Shown here in pieces: positions 19,186 to 27,431 of a stretch of DNA of 64,000 bases. Position 1 is the first letter of the stretch. Each line of letters starts with the position of its first letter. The position numbers and the translations under genes are program-made. Source of the DNA: Paraphotobacterium marinum (GTDB lineage: Bacteria; Pseudomonadota; Gammaproteobacteria; Enterobacterales; Vibrionaceae). The notes below the pieces were generated by a model, which saw only the letters and a program-made list of their open reading frames with translations, did not search any database and had not been told where the DNA came from. The DNA is taken from contig NZ_CP022356.1 of NCBI RefSeq assembly GCF_002216855.1, positions 62,001 through 126,000 of the forward strand, given 5' to 3'.

Positions 19186-20376
19186 ATGTGGCCTTATAAA
19201 CCAAAAACAACAGTTATTATTTTAGCTCCTTTGATATTTAGTTTTGCATTAGCATTAGATGTTTATATGCCGGTCTTACCTGAAATGAGAAGAATGTTCC
19301 ATACTTCTCAATCCGCGATTCAATTGACTATATCGGTTTTTTTCTTAATTTGTGGCTTTGGGCAATTAATTCTTGGACCTTTATCAGACCAATATGGGCG
19401 ACTGAAAGTTGTATGGGCATCTGCGTTTTTATTTATCATAGGCTCTGCTTTGTGCTCAATGAGTAAGACTATTGATATCTTTTTAATTTTTAGAGCTCTT
19501 GAAGCTTTGGGAGCAGCAGGTTTGTCTGTCAGTGCATTTGCAATTGTAAGAGATACATATGATGGAAAAGACAGTGCTTTAATTTATAGTTATTTAAATG
19601 GTATGCTTGCTTTTTCTCCGATATTAGGTCCATTAATTGGTGTTGCATTAATTACACATTATCCTTGGTACTCTGCATTCTACTTCTTAACTGTGTTAGC
19701 AATATCAACAGCTTTAATTATTTTGGTTTGGGGCAAAGAAAGTTTAAGTATTGCTAATAGAAAAGCATTCAACTGGTCAGTTTTTTATCGATATTTTTTA
19801 ATCGGTAAATCTTTAACATTTTGGTCGTTTACGCTTCCTGCTATTGCCGGTATATCTTCTTTTTTTGCACTATTTTCAATGACACCTTACATAGTTGAAG
19901 AGCTTGGTTTACCAAAAACAACAATTATGTACGCTTTTGGAGCTGCTGGATTATCCTTTATGATTGGCTCTTTTGTATCAGGTAGTCTCACCCAAAAACT
20001 TGGAGTTTTTAAAACAACAGTCGTTGGAACATTTTTGATTTTGCTGTCAGGTATTATACTGATTATTGTCTATCAATTAACGGGACTAACCTTAGTTGGC
20101 TTTTTTGGTCCGTGTGTTATTGCAACTTTTGGTTGTGCATTAACATCAGGTGCTGGTGCAAGTGGTGCTTTAGAACCTTTTGGAGAATTCCCTGGAGCTG
20201 CTTCAGCTATGTTTGGTGCTCTTCAATTAGGAGGTAGTTCTATAATAGGCTCGATATCAAGTTTATTTGTGCTTAATAGTTCTTATCCACTAGCTTTTAC
20301 TATGATTATAATGTCTTTGTTTTCTTTACTCATTATTTTTTTTAAAAGTAGGGCAAATATTAAAACCATTTCATAA
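19186..20376 (+). CDS. MFS drug-resistance transporter, Bcr/CflA type
   Basis: 396 residues and 12 helices, intact. Helix 1 and loop: SFALALDVYMPVLPEMRRMF; loop 2-3: GPLSDQYGRLKVV; helix 4: FRALEALGAAGLSVSAFAIVRD; C-terminal half with FGCALTSGAGASGALEPFGE, a stretch typical of Bcr/CflA transporters. It probably exports drugs, dipeptides or metabolites. It is the intact sister of the frameshifted copy immediately upstream (235 bp gap), and residue identity between them is high across the length, so this is a local tandem duplication. The C-terminus is basic and short. Confidence 0.9.
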   Translation: MWPYKPKTTVIILAPLIFSFALALDVYMPVLPEMRRMFHTSQSAIQLTISVFFLICGFGQLILGPLSDQYGRLKVVWASAFLFIIGSALCSMSKTIDIFLIFRALEALGAAGLSVSAFAIVRDTYDGKDSALIYSYLNGMLAFSPILGPLIGVALITHYPWYSAFYFLTVLAISTALIILVWGKESLSIANRKAFNWSVFYRYFLIGKSLTFWSFTLPAIAGISSFFALFSMTPYIVEELGLPKTTIMYAFGAAGLSFMIGSFVSGSLTQKLGVFKTTVVGTFLILLSGIILIIVYQLTGLTLVGFFGPCVIATFGCALTSGAGASGALEPFGEFPGAASAMFGALQLGGSSIIGSISSLFVLNSSYPLAFTMIIMSLFSLLIIFFKSRANIKTIS

Positions 20377-20426
20377 TCAAATATGCTAAATTAAAAAAAC
20401 TCTGGTAATAACGCCAAATAAAATTA

Positions 20427-20447
20427 TAATGATAATTATTATCATTA
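20427..20447. promoter_or_regulatory. Fur-box-like 21-bp palindrome overlapping a -10 element
   Basis: A perfect inverted repeat whose core is TGATAAT-T-ATTATCA, identical to the 7-1-7 form of the Fur consensus, lies 38 bp upstream of the ydjA start and overlaps a TATAAT hexamer (20425-20430). Iron-loaded Fur bound here would block the promoter. It predicts iron repression of the nitroreductase and perhaps of the MFS gene that follows. Confidence 0.65.
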
Positions 20448-20484
20448 AGGTGATTTACAAAAATTTTACTATGAAGGAAATAAG

Positions 20485-21042
20485 ATGCAAGCATTAGATT
20501 TATTGTTAAATAGATACTCATCATCAAGATTACAAGCTCCAGCCCCAAAGGCAGATGAATTAGAAACTATTTTAAAGGCAGGTTTAAGAGCTCCAGATCA
20601 TGGGAACTTAACACCATGGAAATTTATCATAAGCCAGGATGTTGGTATTGAAAAATTGAGTCAAATTTTTGAAGCAGCTGCTCAAGATGCAAATGAATCG
20701 GAAGAAGATCAGCAAAGAGCAAAATTAGCACCATTTAGAGCGCCTTTAATTATAACAGTTGTAAGTACTGCAGACGCAAACGCTAAAATTCCAGTGATTG
20801 AGCAAAATATTTCAACGGGTTGTACTGTTCATGCGATGGAGATGGCTGCTTATTCCTTGGGTTATGGTTCTATGTGGAGGACTGGTAAATGGGCATATAA
20901 CAGTTTCATTAATTCTGCTTTAAATTTAAAAGAAAGTGATCAGATCATAGGGTTTTTATACATAGGGTCTCGATTACCTCGAGAAAGAAAACCAGACTTA
21001 CCGCATCGTCCTCTTGAAAATTATGTTGAGTATCTAGATTAA
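20485..21042 (+). CDS. ydjA: nitroreductase family protein, YdjA-like
   Basis: 185 residues. Starts MQALDLLLNRYSSSRLQAPAP, which matches the YdjA FMN-binding R-S-x-S-R motif; further conserved parts are AGLRAPDHGNLTPWKF, the central helix region AMEMAAYSLGYGSMWRTG and IGFLYIGS near the end. The family uses FMN and NAD(P)H; it is a minimal nitroreductase whose natural substrate is unclear. GAAGGAAA precedes the ATG by about 6 nt. The promoter carries a perfect Fur-type palindrome, which would link it to iron limitation. A Bcr-like exporter follows after 78 bp on the same strand. Confidence 0.92.
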   Translation: MQALDLLLNRYSSSRLQAPAPKADELETILKAGLRAPDHGNLTPWKFIISQDVGIEKLSQIFEAAAQDANESEEDQQRAKLAPFRAPLIITVVSTADANAKIPVIEQNISTGCTVHAMEMAAYSLGYGSMWRTGKWAYNSFINSALNLKESDQIIGFLYIGSRLPRERKPDLPHRPLENYVEYLD

Positions 21043-21120
21043 TAAGTTTGTATTTGGTTCTGCTTTCAAAAAAATTCTTTTTATATATAATAAAGAGAGT
21101 TTTTTTTTGTGGAATGATTT

Positions 21121-22290
21121 GTGAATAAAAAAAATACAATCCTTTTTATTTTCCTAGTGAATCTCACCGTTCCCATGGCTGGTATGAGCACAGACATTTA
21201 TCTTCCTTCCTTACCATTTATGTCTGAATATTTTAACAGCTCGAATAATGTGATTCAGTTATCTATTACGTTATTTGCGATTAGTTTTGGTTTGACTCAA
21301 TGGATAGCAGGTCCAATATCAGATGCAATAGGGCGTCATAGACCTATTTTATTGGCTTTATTAATACAAATTTTAAGCCTTATTATGATTATTTGTACAG
21401 ATAACATATATGTTCTTAATTGCGCAAGATTTGTTCAGGGATTTGGTGTTGGATTAATGATTGTCCCAACTAGGGCTATATTGAGTGATATTCTCTCAGG
21501 TGAGCAGTTAAAAAAACACCTTACATATATTACAACCTCTTTTTCAATAGGCCCAATTGTAGCGCCTTTTTTAGGGGGGTATTTGCAACATTACTTCTCA
21601 TGGCAGGCAAACTTTAGTTTTATTTTAATTTATTTAAGTATCTTATTTTTATTCTATTTTTTTCTTTTTAAAGAAACCTTAATAGAAAAAAAGAAATTTT
21701 CTTTTAATTTACTTTTTCATAACACAAAAACTGTTTTTAAATCTTTTAGTTTTGTGAAATCAATCTTACTAGCTGGTTCAGTTTATTCTTACGTAGCTAT
21801 TTTTAGTGTGGTTGGACCTTTTTATATACAAAACATATTAAATAAATCAGCCATATTTAATGGTTATGTTGCTTTATCAATTGGTGTGTTTTGGTTTATA
21901 GGTAATCTATTCTCGAGGATTTTATTTCATATTGAACGTGAAAAAAAGGAAATTATTGCCTTAATTGGTACGGTGATATTTGCAGTCGTTTTTTTAATGA
22001 TTGAATTATTATCTAATAACTTTTATTTTATACTCCTACCTTTATTATTGATGGTTGGTTTTTCTGGTTTTGTGTTTCCAATTGCTGTAAGTGAAGGACT
22101 GAGTATTTTTAAAAATATGTCAGGGACAGCTAATGGTATATTGTTTTCATTTTGTTGGGTTTCTTATGGAGTTTTTACCGGTATAGGTAGTTTATTAAAA
22201 GCACATTCACTTTTCCCTTTAACTGTATTATATTTAATCTTAAGTATATTAATTTTGTTATTATTTTTTAAAATAAGACATAAGAAATAA
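21121..22290 (+). CDS. MFS transporter, Bcr/CflA type
   Basis: 389 residues and 12 helices. Helix-1 region VPMAGMSTDIYLPSLPFMSEYF, loop motif GPISDAIGRHRP and helix 4 CARFVQGFGVGLMIVPTRAILSD place it in the Bcr/CflA group. The start seems to be GTG with no strong Shine-Dalgarno. It follows ydjA with a short gap and may share its iron-responsive promoter, which would make a siderophore or small-molecule exporter conceivable (inference only). The next small gene starts 10 bp after its stop, so they are probably co-transcribed. Confidence 0.85.
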   Translation: MNKKNTILFIFLVNLTVPMAGMSTDIYLPSLPFMSEYFNSSNNVIQLSITLFAISFGLTQWIAGPISDAIGRHRPILLALLIQILSLIMIICTDNIYVLNCARFVQGFGVGLMIVPTRAILSDILSGEQLKKHLTYITTSFSIGPIVAPFLGGYLQHYFSWQANFSFILIYLSILFLFYFFLFKETLIEKKKFSFNLLFHNTKTVFKSFSFVKSILLAGSVYSYVAIFSVVGPFYIQNILNKSAIFNGYVALSIGVFWFIGNLFSRILFHIEREKKEIIALIGTVIFAVVFLMIELLSNNFYFILLPLLLMVGFSGFVFPIAVSEGLSIFKNMSGTANGILFSFCWVSYGVFTGIGSLLKAHSLFPLTVLYLILSILILLLFFKIRHKK

Positions 22291-22300
22291 GATCAGTTTT

Positions 22301-22648
22301 ATGATACAAAAAAGTGAAATCAAAGCAGCACATAACCTTCTTGTTTTATGGGATTGCTCAGATCTTGTAATATCAGATTTATTAGATTTGAGCCTTGAGG
22401 ACAAAAAAAAATTTTTTTCTCATAAGTATGAATCCATTCAATTTACTGAAGATCAAGTGGAGTTATTTAGATTGATTCACAAAATTCATAGACTGTTGAA
22501 AAAAAAATTTATTATTGGTCCTGAAATTTATGGAATGATGCAAAAAAAACATGAATTTTTTGACAATTTAACTCCATTATCTTGGTTAATTAAAAACAAA
22601 GCTCAACCTCAATTATTTCTTGATAAGTTAGATAACTGTCCAAGGTAA
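22301..22648 (+). CDS. small protein of unknown function, possibly MbcA/ParS/Xre-like
   Basis: 115 residues, starting 10 bp after the MFS stop. It is mostly helical with a charged N-terminal half (LVISDLLDLSLEDKKKFF) and a C-terminal part (RLIHKIHRLLKKKFIIGPEI, then LTPLSWLIKN) whose spacing recalls the DUF2384 antitoxin/toxin-binding domain, where a helix pair is followed by x-N-P-L-x-G-x-T-P-L-x-W/L. The match is weak and the G-G-x-T core is missing. No RES- or GNAT-type toxin gene is adjacent. Real gene likely from spacing and composition; function unassigned. Confidence 0.55.
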   Translation: MIQKSEIKAAHNLLVLWDCSDLVISDLLDLSLEDKKKFFSHKYESIQFTEDQVELFRLIHKIHRLLKKKFIIGPEIYGMMQKKHEFFDNLTPLSWLIKNKAQPQLFLDKLDNCPR

Positions 22649-22650
22649 GA

Positions 22651-22680
22651 ATTGAAAAGCATCCACTTTTCAATTCCCCT
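22651..22680. terminator. terminator between convergent genes
   Basis: ATTGAAAAG and CTTTTCAAT form a 9-bp stem with a 6-nt loop, followed by CCCCTTTTATTT on the plus strand. It lies just after the small plus-strand gene and before the 3' end of the convergent esterase. Confidence 0.6.
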
Positions 22681-22690
22681 TTTATTTGAA

Positions 22691-23608
22691 TTAAGACTCT
22701 TTGAGAAATAAACCTATATCATTATATAACTTATCGCACTGATTTTTCACTAAGTTTTCCAAATTCAAAAATGCATGAATCATCCCAGGAAAATGAATGT
22801 GCTTTACATCAATTTTTGCTTTTTCAAGCTTTTCAAAATATTTAATACCTTCGGATTTTAAAGGGTCAAATCCTGCAGTGATAATTAATGTATCTGGATA
22901 ATTTTCTGGAATGTTTCGAAATAACGGCGATTCATCATATCTATTTTCATTATTCTGAAAATAGTTATCAAATAACCACTTTATGTAGTGAGTTTCGAGA
23001 AGATAGTTTTTACCTAGATCTTTAATTGAATCACAACTGAGTGTGTAATCTAAAGATGGATAAATAAGAACTAACTTATCGACGAGTTCAACTAATTCTG
23101 TGTGACAAATGGTTGAAGATAATGCACCTCCTGCTGAATCTCCCCCTAAAGTCAAACTTTTCTCAAAATTAATTCCTTCTTGATTTAATATATTCCACAT
23201 ATTTTTTAGAATAAGCTTGCAATCGTTTAACCCTGATGGAAATGGATGTTCAGGTGCTAACTTATAATCAACAGCTACGACAATATTTCCAGTATGAAAA
23301 GCCAGTTTAGTTAGAATTTTATCATAGACATCAATACTGCCTGACATATGCCCCCCACCATGGAGATATAAAAAAACAGGAAGATTTTTCTCATGCTCAG
23401 GATGATAAATTTTTAAAGGAATATCCTTGTAACTAATTTTTTTTGTCAGATCTAGTGAAGGTGCTGTCGTAACATATGTTTGTGTCAGTAACTCTAAAGA
23501 TGCCCTGTTTGCAATTGGATCTGGTTGATAACCAGCTAAGGCTAATTGTTTAATAAGTTCGTTTTGCGCCTTTAAAAACGTTTTTAAACTATCAGTGATA
23601 TGTTCCAA
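22691..23608 (-). CDS. alpha/beta hydrolase, hormone-sensitive-lipase (HSL) family esterase
   Basis: 305 residues. HSL hallmarks: oxyanion-hole motif LYLHGGGHMSGS, VAVDYKLAPEHPFPSGLNDC, nucleophile elbow LGGDSAGGALSS (Ser in G-D-S-A-G), acid in TAGFDPLKSEG and the His in GMIHAFLNL. Cytoplasmic carboxylesterases of this family cleave short-chain esters. The gene directly follows, 19 bp away and on the same strand, a metabolite:proton symporter, so uptake and hydrolysis of one ester or acid are probably coupled. No signal peptide. Confidence 0.92.
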   Translation of the reverse strand: MEHITDSLKTFLKAQNELIKQLALAGYQPDPIANRASLELLTQTYVTTAPSLDLTKKISYKDIPLKIYHPEHEKNLPVFLYLHGGGHMSGSIDVYDKILTKLAFHTGNIVVAVDYKLAPEHPFPSGLNDCKLILKNMWNILNQEGINFEKSLTLGGDSAGGALSSTICHTELVELVDKLVLIYPSLDYTLSCDSIKDLGKNYLLETHYIKWLFDNYFQNNENRYDESPLFRNIPENYPDTLIITAGFDPLKSEGIKYFEKLEKAKIDVKHIHFPGMIHAFLNLENLVKNQCDKLYNDIGLFLKES

Positions 23609-23627
23609 AATTAAGACTCCTATTGAT

Positions 23628-24899
23628 TTATGACTTATCCGTTAAAATTTGAGTATTTAACTTCTTATTTGTGTTTTTTTGAGATGTTAGACGTATTGAT
23701 ACGTAACCCATTAATGCACAACAGATACAAACAATGCTTGGTCCAGCGATATTATTGATTGATTTTATCATAAGCTCAATGGCTAAGGGACCAACACCTC
23801 CCACAAAAGCAAATGCTAGATTATAACTCATTGCTACGCCTGTCAGTCTAACATTAGTTTCAAAAGAGTCACACAGAATTTTCATAAATAATCCTGTACC
23901 TATACCACAGAGTATCGTCAACATGAACCAGCCCATAAAAATAGAAGAAATTTGGCCCAGTGACATTAAATAAAAGGCAGGAAAACTCATTAAAGCTAGT
24001 AAAATAGTGGTTAATTTATACATTTTCTTAACATTTACAAAATCAGATAGAAAACTAGCTAGAAAAATGATTATTACGTTCAAGATTGAAATAGCATACG
24101 CTATATTTTGAAATTTAAAATAAGGAATATTCAAGTGGTTTTGTAGGTATTTACTTATATATAAAGATACAACTACCCCGTTGCATGCAACCAACATTGC
24201 ATTGAAAATACCTCCTAATTGCAGTGAAAAATTATTTTTTAAAATGTGAAACAAAGGAAATTTTTGCTTGTTCTCCAAAGCCATAAACATCGGTGTTTCA
24301 TGAAGCTTAGATCTTATAAAATAACCTACTAAAGCAATTGCTGATCCGGAAATGAATCCAACACGCCAAGCATATGCTCCAAAATAGTGTTTAAGAAGGT
24401 CACCCATAATATCACCAAGAAGGAACCCTAAAAACACCATTCCAAACAAAATACCTAAGGCAATTCCTCTGTTTTTATGAACTGATTCATACACAAATAC
24501 AATAGCACCCGGCAACTCTCCGCCTAAAGCTAGTCCTTGAATAACCCTCAGCATAATAAAAAGGATAGGGGCAATGACTCCAATTTGATCATAAGATGGC
24601 ATTACTCCCATTAGAAAAATACAAACGGACATAATAAGTATGGTTAGAGAGAAAGATTTTTTTCTTCCAATATTGTCACCTAACCAACCAGTAAGTAAGC
24701 CTCCTATTGGTCTCACGATATAAGCAACCGAAAAAATACATACTGTAATAAGATTTTTGACGATTTCTGATTGTACATTTTGCAAAAAAGTTGCACTTAT
24801 TTGAGATGAAAAGATTATATACAAAATAAAATCATAAAATTCAAGCATACCTCCGAAGCCTGAAAGGATCGATACTTTATAAACATTATTATTATTCAT
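23628..24899 (-). CDS. MFS transporter, metabolite:H+ symporter (MHS) family
   Basis: 423 residues and 12 helices. The N-terminus GFGGMLEFYDFILYIIFSSQ and loop GWLGDNIGRKKSF, then RVIQGLALGGELPGAIVFVYE, are the ProP/KgtP/ShiA-type (MHS) signatures, including the G-G-E/D-x-P/G motif in helix 4. The family imports osmolytes or carboxylic acids with protons. Co-directional with the HSL esterase downstream, so the substrate may be an ester or an acid released by it (inference). Upstream lies a 400-bp spacer where the promoter must be. Confidence 0.88.
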   Translation of the reverse strand: MNNNNVYKVSILSGFGGMLEFYDFILYIIFSSQISATFLQNVQSEIVKNLITVCIFSVAYIVRPIGGLLTGWLGDNIGRKKSFSLTILIMSVCIFLMGVMPSYDQIGVIAPILFIMLRVIQGLALGGELPGAIVFVYESVHKNRGIALGILFGMVFLGFLLGDIMGDLLKHYFGAYAWRVGFISGSAIALVGYFIRSKLHETPMFMALENKQKFPLFHILKNNFSLQLGGIFNAMLVACNGVVVSLYISKYLQNHLNIPYFKFQNIAYAISILNVIIIFLASFLSDFVNVKKMYKLTTILLALMSFPAFYLMSLGQISSIFMGWFMLTILCGIGTGLFMKILCDSFETNVRLTGVAMSYNLAFAFVGGVGPLAIELMIKSINNIAGPSIVCICCALMGYVSIRLTSQKNTNKKLNTQILTDKS

Positions 24900-25314
24900 T
24901 TTTAAACCTGTTATTATTTGTTGTGTTTGTTTTATGTTTTGAAAATATTAATATTTATTGCTTTATGAAAAAATATGATTTAACCATCAACATGATTTTG
25001 ATCGCAAATAATTACATTACAGCAGATGAAAGGTGGGAATAAATCACAAATAAGTAATGAGTTATAAATTATATAAAATAATATGTTCAATTTTTTTATC
25101 TATTTTAATAGGCCTCTATTTACTAATCAGTCCAAACTTCGACAATATATATTATGATTTTAAGATTAATACGTGATCTAATATTTAAAAATACATGAGA
25201 TATCAATCATTAGTTATTTATTTAAATATATTTAAATAAATAACGTTATTAGGGAAATATCTAATTAAAACATGTAGGTTAAATATTCTTAATTTTAAAG
25301 CGAGATATGATTTT
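24900..25314. other. gene-poor spacer (415 bp) with one doubtful micro-ORF
   Basis: It holds the promoters of the divergent genes on each side. The only candidate is a 39-codon plus-strand frame at 25057-25176 (MSYKLYKIICSIFLSILIGL at the start), a single-helix peptide without a convincing ribosome-binding site. Otherwise I see nothing beyond AT-rich sequence, including a run of TTTAAATA repeats at about 25215-25242. Confidence 0.4.
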
Positions 25315-25980
25315 ATGTTTAGATTAATGATAAATTGTTTTTTGTGTTTAATAATAGCCTTATTAACAGGGTGTAAAACAGAAGCAGAAATTCCAGTACG
25401 CTTTAGTGATTTTAATGCTAAAAGCACTCATAAAATCCAAGGAAAATTGATTGTGGAAATTCCTGCCTGCAAAGATTATAACTCCGATATGCCAAGTGAT
25501 TCACTCTTTAAAATCAAACAAAAATTACCATATGTTTTTAATGGTGCAAAATTTGAAAATTGTTTTGAAAAAAATTTTAGTTCATATGCACTTTTTAGCT
25601 TTCCTGTCAGTATCGTAAAAAGTAAAACCAATCTAAACATGACACAAGATACTATTAATATTTCTTTTGACAAAAATAAATCTGGTTTTAAATCATTGTC
25701 TGTATTTATTCCGGACAAATTAAGATCGTCTATAAATAAAATGATTAAATCTGAAATATTTATAAAAAAGAGTGACTTAAAGATTACTTTGGCTTTAGAT
25801 CCTGAAGGTAAAAAAGGTTCATTTCAAATTTTAGGCGGATACTTAAATAATAAACCTGTTCAATTTGGAATTTTTAATAACAATGGAGAGAAGTTTAAAG
25901 TAACTATACCAAGTTATGGTATCGATCTCCTTTTATCTGGAGATTATAAGTATATTGCGATGTACAATGCCAAATTTTAA
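25315..25980 (+). CDS. conserved-looking lipoprotein of unknown function
   Basis: 221 residues. A type II signal peptide ends at LLTGCKTEAEIPV. The mature protein has KIQGKLIVEIPACKDYNS, a second cysteine in the FENCFEKNFSSYALFSFPV stretch and a beta-rich C-terminal half ending SGDYKYIAMYNAKF. The Cys pair suggests a disulfide in the periplasm. It resembles a domain-of-unknown-function lipoprotein family I have seen in phage and proteobacterial proteins (possibly DUF7424), but I cannot confirm that. Its last 35 codons occur again, degraded, 1.4 kb downstream, showing that this locus was duplicated. Confidence 0.75.
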   Translation: MFRLMINCFLCLIIALLTGCKTEAEIPVRFSDFNAKSTHKIQGKLIVEIPACKDYNSDMPSDSLFKIKQKLPYVFNGAKFENCFEKNFSSYALFSFPVSIVKSKTNLNMTQDTINISFDKNKSGFKSLSVFIPDKLRSSINKMIKSEIFIKKSDLKITLALDPEGKKGSFQILGGYLNNKPVQFGIFNNNGEKFKVTIPSYGIDLLLSGDYKYIAMYNAKF

Positions 25981-26018
25981 CTCTAAATCTAATTCATTTT
26001 TTTAAAAAATATATAGAT

Positions 26019-26203
26019 GCAACAAGGAGCTTAATTTAGAGCATGTTACAGCATATAAAATAATATCAATGGGCGATATCAAGAGAGGACCGTGTGATGT
26101 AATTTAAATTTATGTATTCTGAAAAGTAAGAGCGACAGAAGAAATAAATGTTGCATAATAATATCTAATATCCAAAATGTTAGACCTTATATGAAAGAAT
26201 ATT
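26019..26203 (-). pseudogene. remnant of a second TDT-family transporter gene
   Basis: About 185 bp align, base for base with scattered differences, to 27941-28129 inside the intact TDT transporter gene, in the same orientation. Shared landmarks include GCAACAAGGAG, GTGATGTAATTTAAATT and ATGAAAGAATATT. The reading frame is destroyed. On its left it follows the intact lipoprotein by the same junction sequence that precedes the intact transporter elsewhere; on its right the homology ends exactly where a hairpin element begins. Confidence 0.75.
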
Positions 26204-26205
26204 AA

Positions 26206-26280
26206 GCCCATGCTTAACTGAAAAAAAACAGGAAAGGTCAATTTGAGGGAATTTTGTGACCTTTCCCAGAAAAAAAATTT
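26206..26280 (-). terminator. hairpin element: terminator of the GNAT gene and member of a small repeat family
   Basis: On the minus strand a 10-bp perfect stem (GGAAAGGTCA / TGACCTTTCC) is followed by TGTTTTTTTT, an intrinsic terminator for the acetyltransferase gene. The whole 75-bp block, beginning GCCCATGCTTAACTGAAAAA on the plus strand, recurs with about 75% identity at 37937 and more loosely at 37772. Confidence 0.65.
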
Positions 26281-26354
26281 AACTATTTCCACTGTATAAA
26301 GAGCATTTTGCTTACCTTTTTCGGATTTTTTTAATCTTTTGAAGACTTTTTTAA

Positions 26355-26852
26355 CTAGAAAGACGAATTTTTTAAGTCTTTAATCATCCAAATATCACAT
26401 TTATTGTGAATAGTACCATCCAAAGGTTTTGTTAAATGTTTAAAACCCAAATGACTATATAAAGATATTGCACTCTCCATATTAGATAAAGTATCTAAAT
26501 AACATCGTGTAAAACCTTTCGCCTTTGCATAATTTAAACAACGAATTATACATTCTTTACCAACACCAAAGCCTCGAGATTCCGGTAATAAAAATAATTT
26601 TTTTAATTCGCACACTTCTTTTGAGGAATTAAAAGGAGCGATACCACACCCGCCTACCACAGAATTATTGACTAGAGCTACAATATAAAAACTGTTTAAA
26701 TCATCACTATAAAATTGACTCATTTGATTAACTTCAAGATCGCTCGGACCATACCCTTCACCAACAGCACCGAACTCTATCCCAACCTGCGTTATGACTT
26801 GCTTTACTTCTAGATTATGTTTCTCTTCAATTTCTTTATATACGATATCCAT
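26355..26852 (-). CDS. GNAT family N-acetyltransferase
   Basis: 165 residues. Acetyl-CoA-binding motif A is LKKLFLLPESRGFGVGKECI (R/Q-x-x-G-x-G/A core as SRGFGVG), preceded by the beta-4 stretch SVVGGCGIAPFN and followed by RCYLDTLSNMESAISLYSHLGF, the motif B segment. Cytoplasmic acyl transfer from acetyl-CoA to an amine; the substrate is unknown. It is sandwiched between the two halves of a degraded duplication and has its own terminator hairpin. One of four intact GNAT genes in the window, none closely alike. Confidence 0.88.
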   Translation of the reverse strand: MDIVYKEIEEKHNLEVKQVITQVGIEFGAVGEGYGPSDLEVNQMSQFYSDDLNSFYIVALVNNSVVGGCGIAPFNSSKEVCELKKLFLLPESRGFGVGKECIIRCLNYAKAKGFTRCYLDTLSNMESAISLYSHLGFKHLTKPLDGTIHNKCDIWMIKDLKNSSF

Positions 26853-27184
26853 AGTCTAAACCCCTTATTATTCACATGTGTTATTAACTCTGATGATATT
26901 TAGCAAGAATGACGCAATTCATCTGCTATGTCTTTTATTGATGTTGATAAAAATATTTTTATAATTACCAATCACAAACATTATAATTGAAGTAATATCA
27001 ACCATAGTTTGATGGTTAAACTTCATATAAAACACATTTTTTGTTTAACATAAAATTCATAATATTTAAAATGAATGCTCTTATCAATAAACTAATATTT
27101 AATATATTATTAACTAAAAAGTTAATAATGTTAGTTTATATGATACTTTACTTTAAAAAAGTAATGTGATTTGAATTTCAAGAA

Positions 27185-27224
27185 ACTCCCTTAACTATTG
27201 GATATATCCAATAGTTAAGGGAGT
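27185..27224. repeat. 40-bp perfect palindrome
   Basis: The two 20-bp arms are exact reverse complements with no spacer; the left arm starts ACTCCCTTAACTATTGG and the centre is TATA. It lies in a 580-bp region between an acetyltransferase gene and a transporter pseudogene/gene pair. In RNA it would fold to an 18-bp stem with a 4-nt loop followed by AAAAGA, so on the plus strand it is not a typical terminator. Confidence 0.8.
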
Positions 27225-27301
27225 AAAAGAAGTGATTTCTTTGATTAAATAGATGTTAACTTTTAATTAAAGTTGATACTAAATTTTCTCTTTATAGAAA
27301 C

Positions 27302-27409
27302 TTTAATAATAATGGTGTGGAATTTATTGTAACTATACCAAGTTATAGCATCTTTATCCTTTTATCTAGAGGTTATTGATATATTGTGCCTCGTAATGCC
27401 AAATTTTAA
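27302..27409 (+). pseudogene. remnant 3' end of a second copy of the lipoprotein gene
   Basis: This 108-bp stretch aligns with the last 36 codons of the intact lipoprotein gene. It encodes NGVEFIVTIPSYSIFILLS where the intact gene has NGEKFKVTIPSYGIDLLLS, then an in-frame TGA replaces a Lys codon, and the final NAKF plus stop is kept. Homology continues past the stop into the convergent transporter's 3' end, as it does at the other copy. No start region remains. Confidence 0.75.
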
Positions 27410-27431
27410 CACTAATTATAATTCAATTTTT

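Noticed and set aside
25057-25176. 39-codon single-helix peptide
   Set aside because: Start lacks a Shine-Dalgarno and AT-rich DNA readily encodes Ile/Leu/Tyr-rich strings; noted only in the spacer entry.
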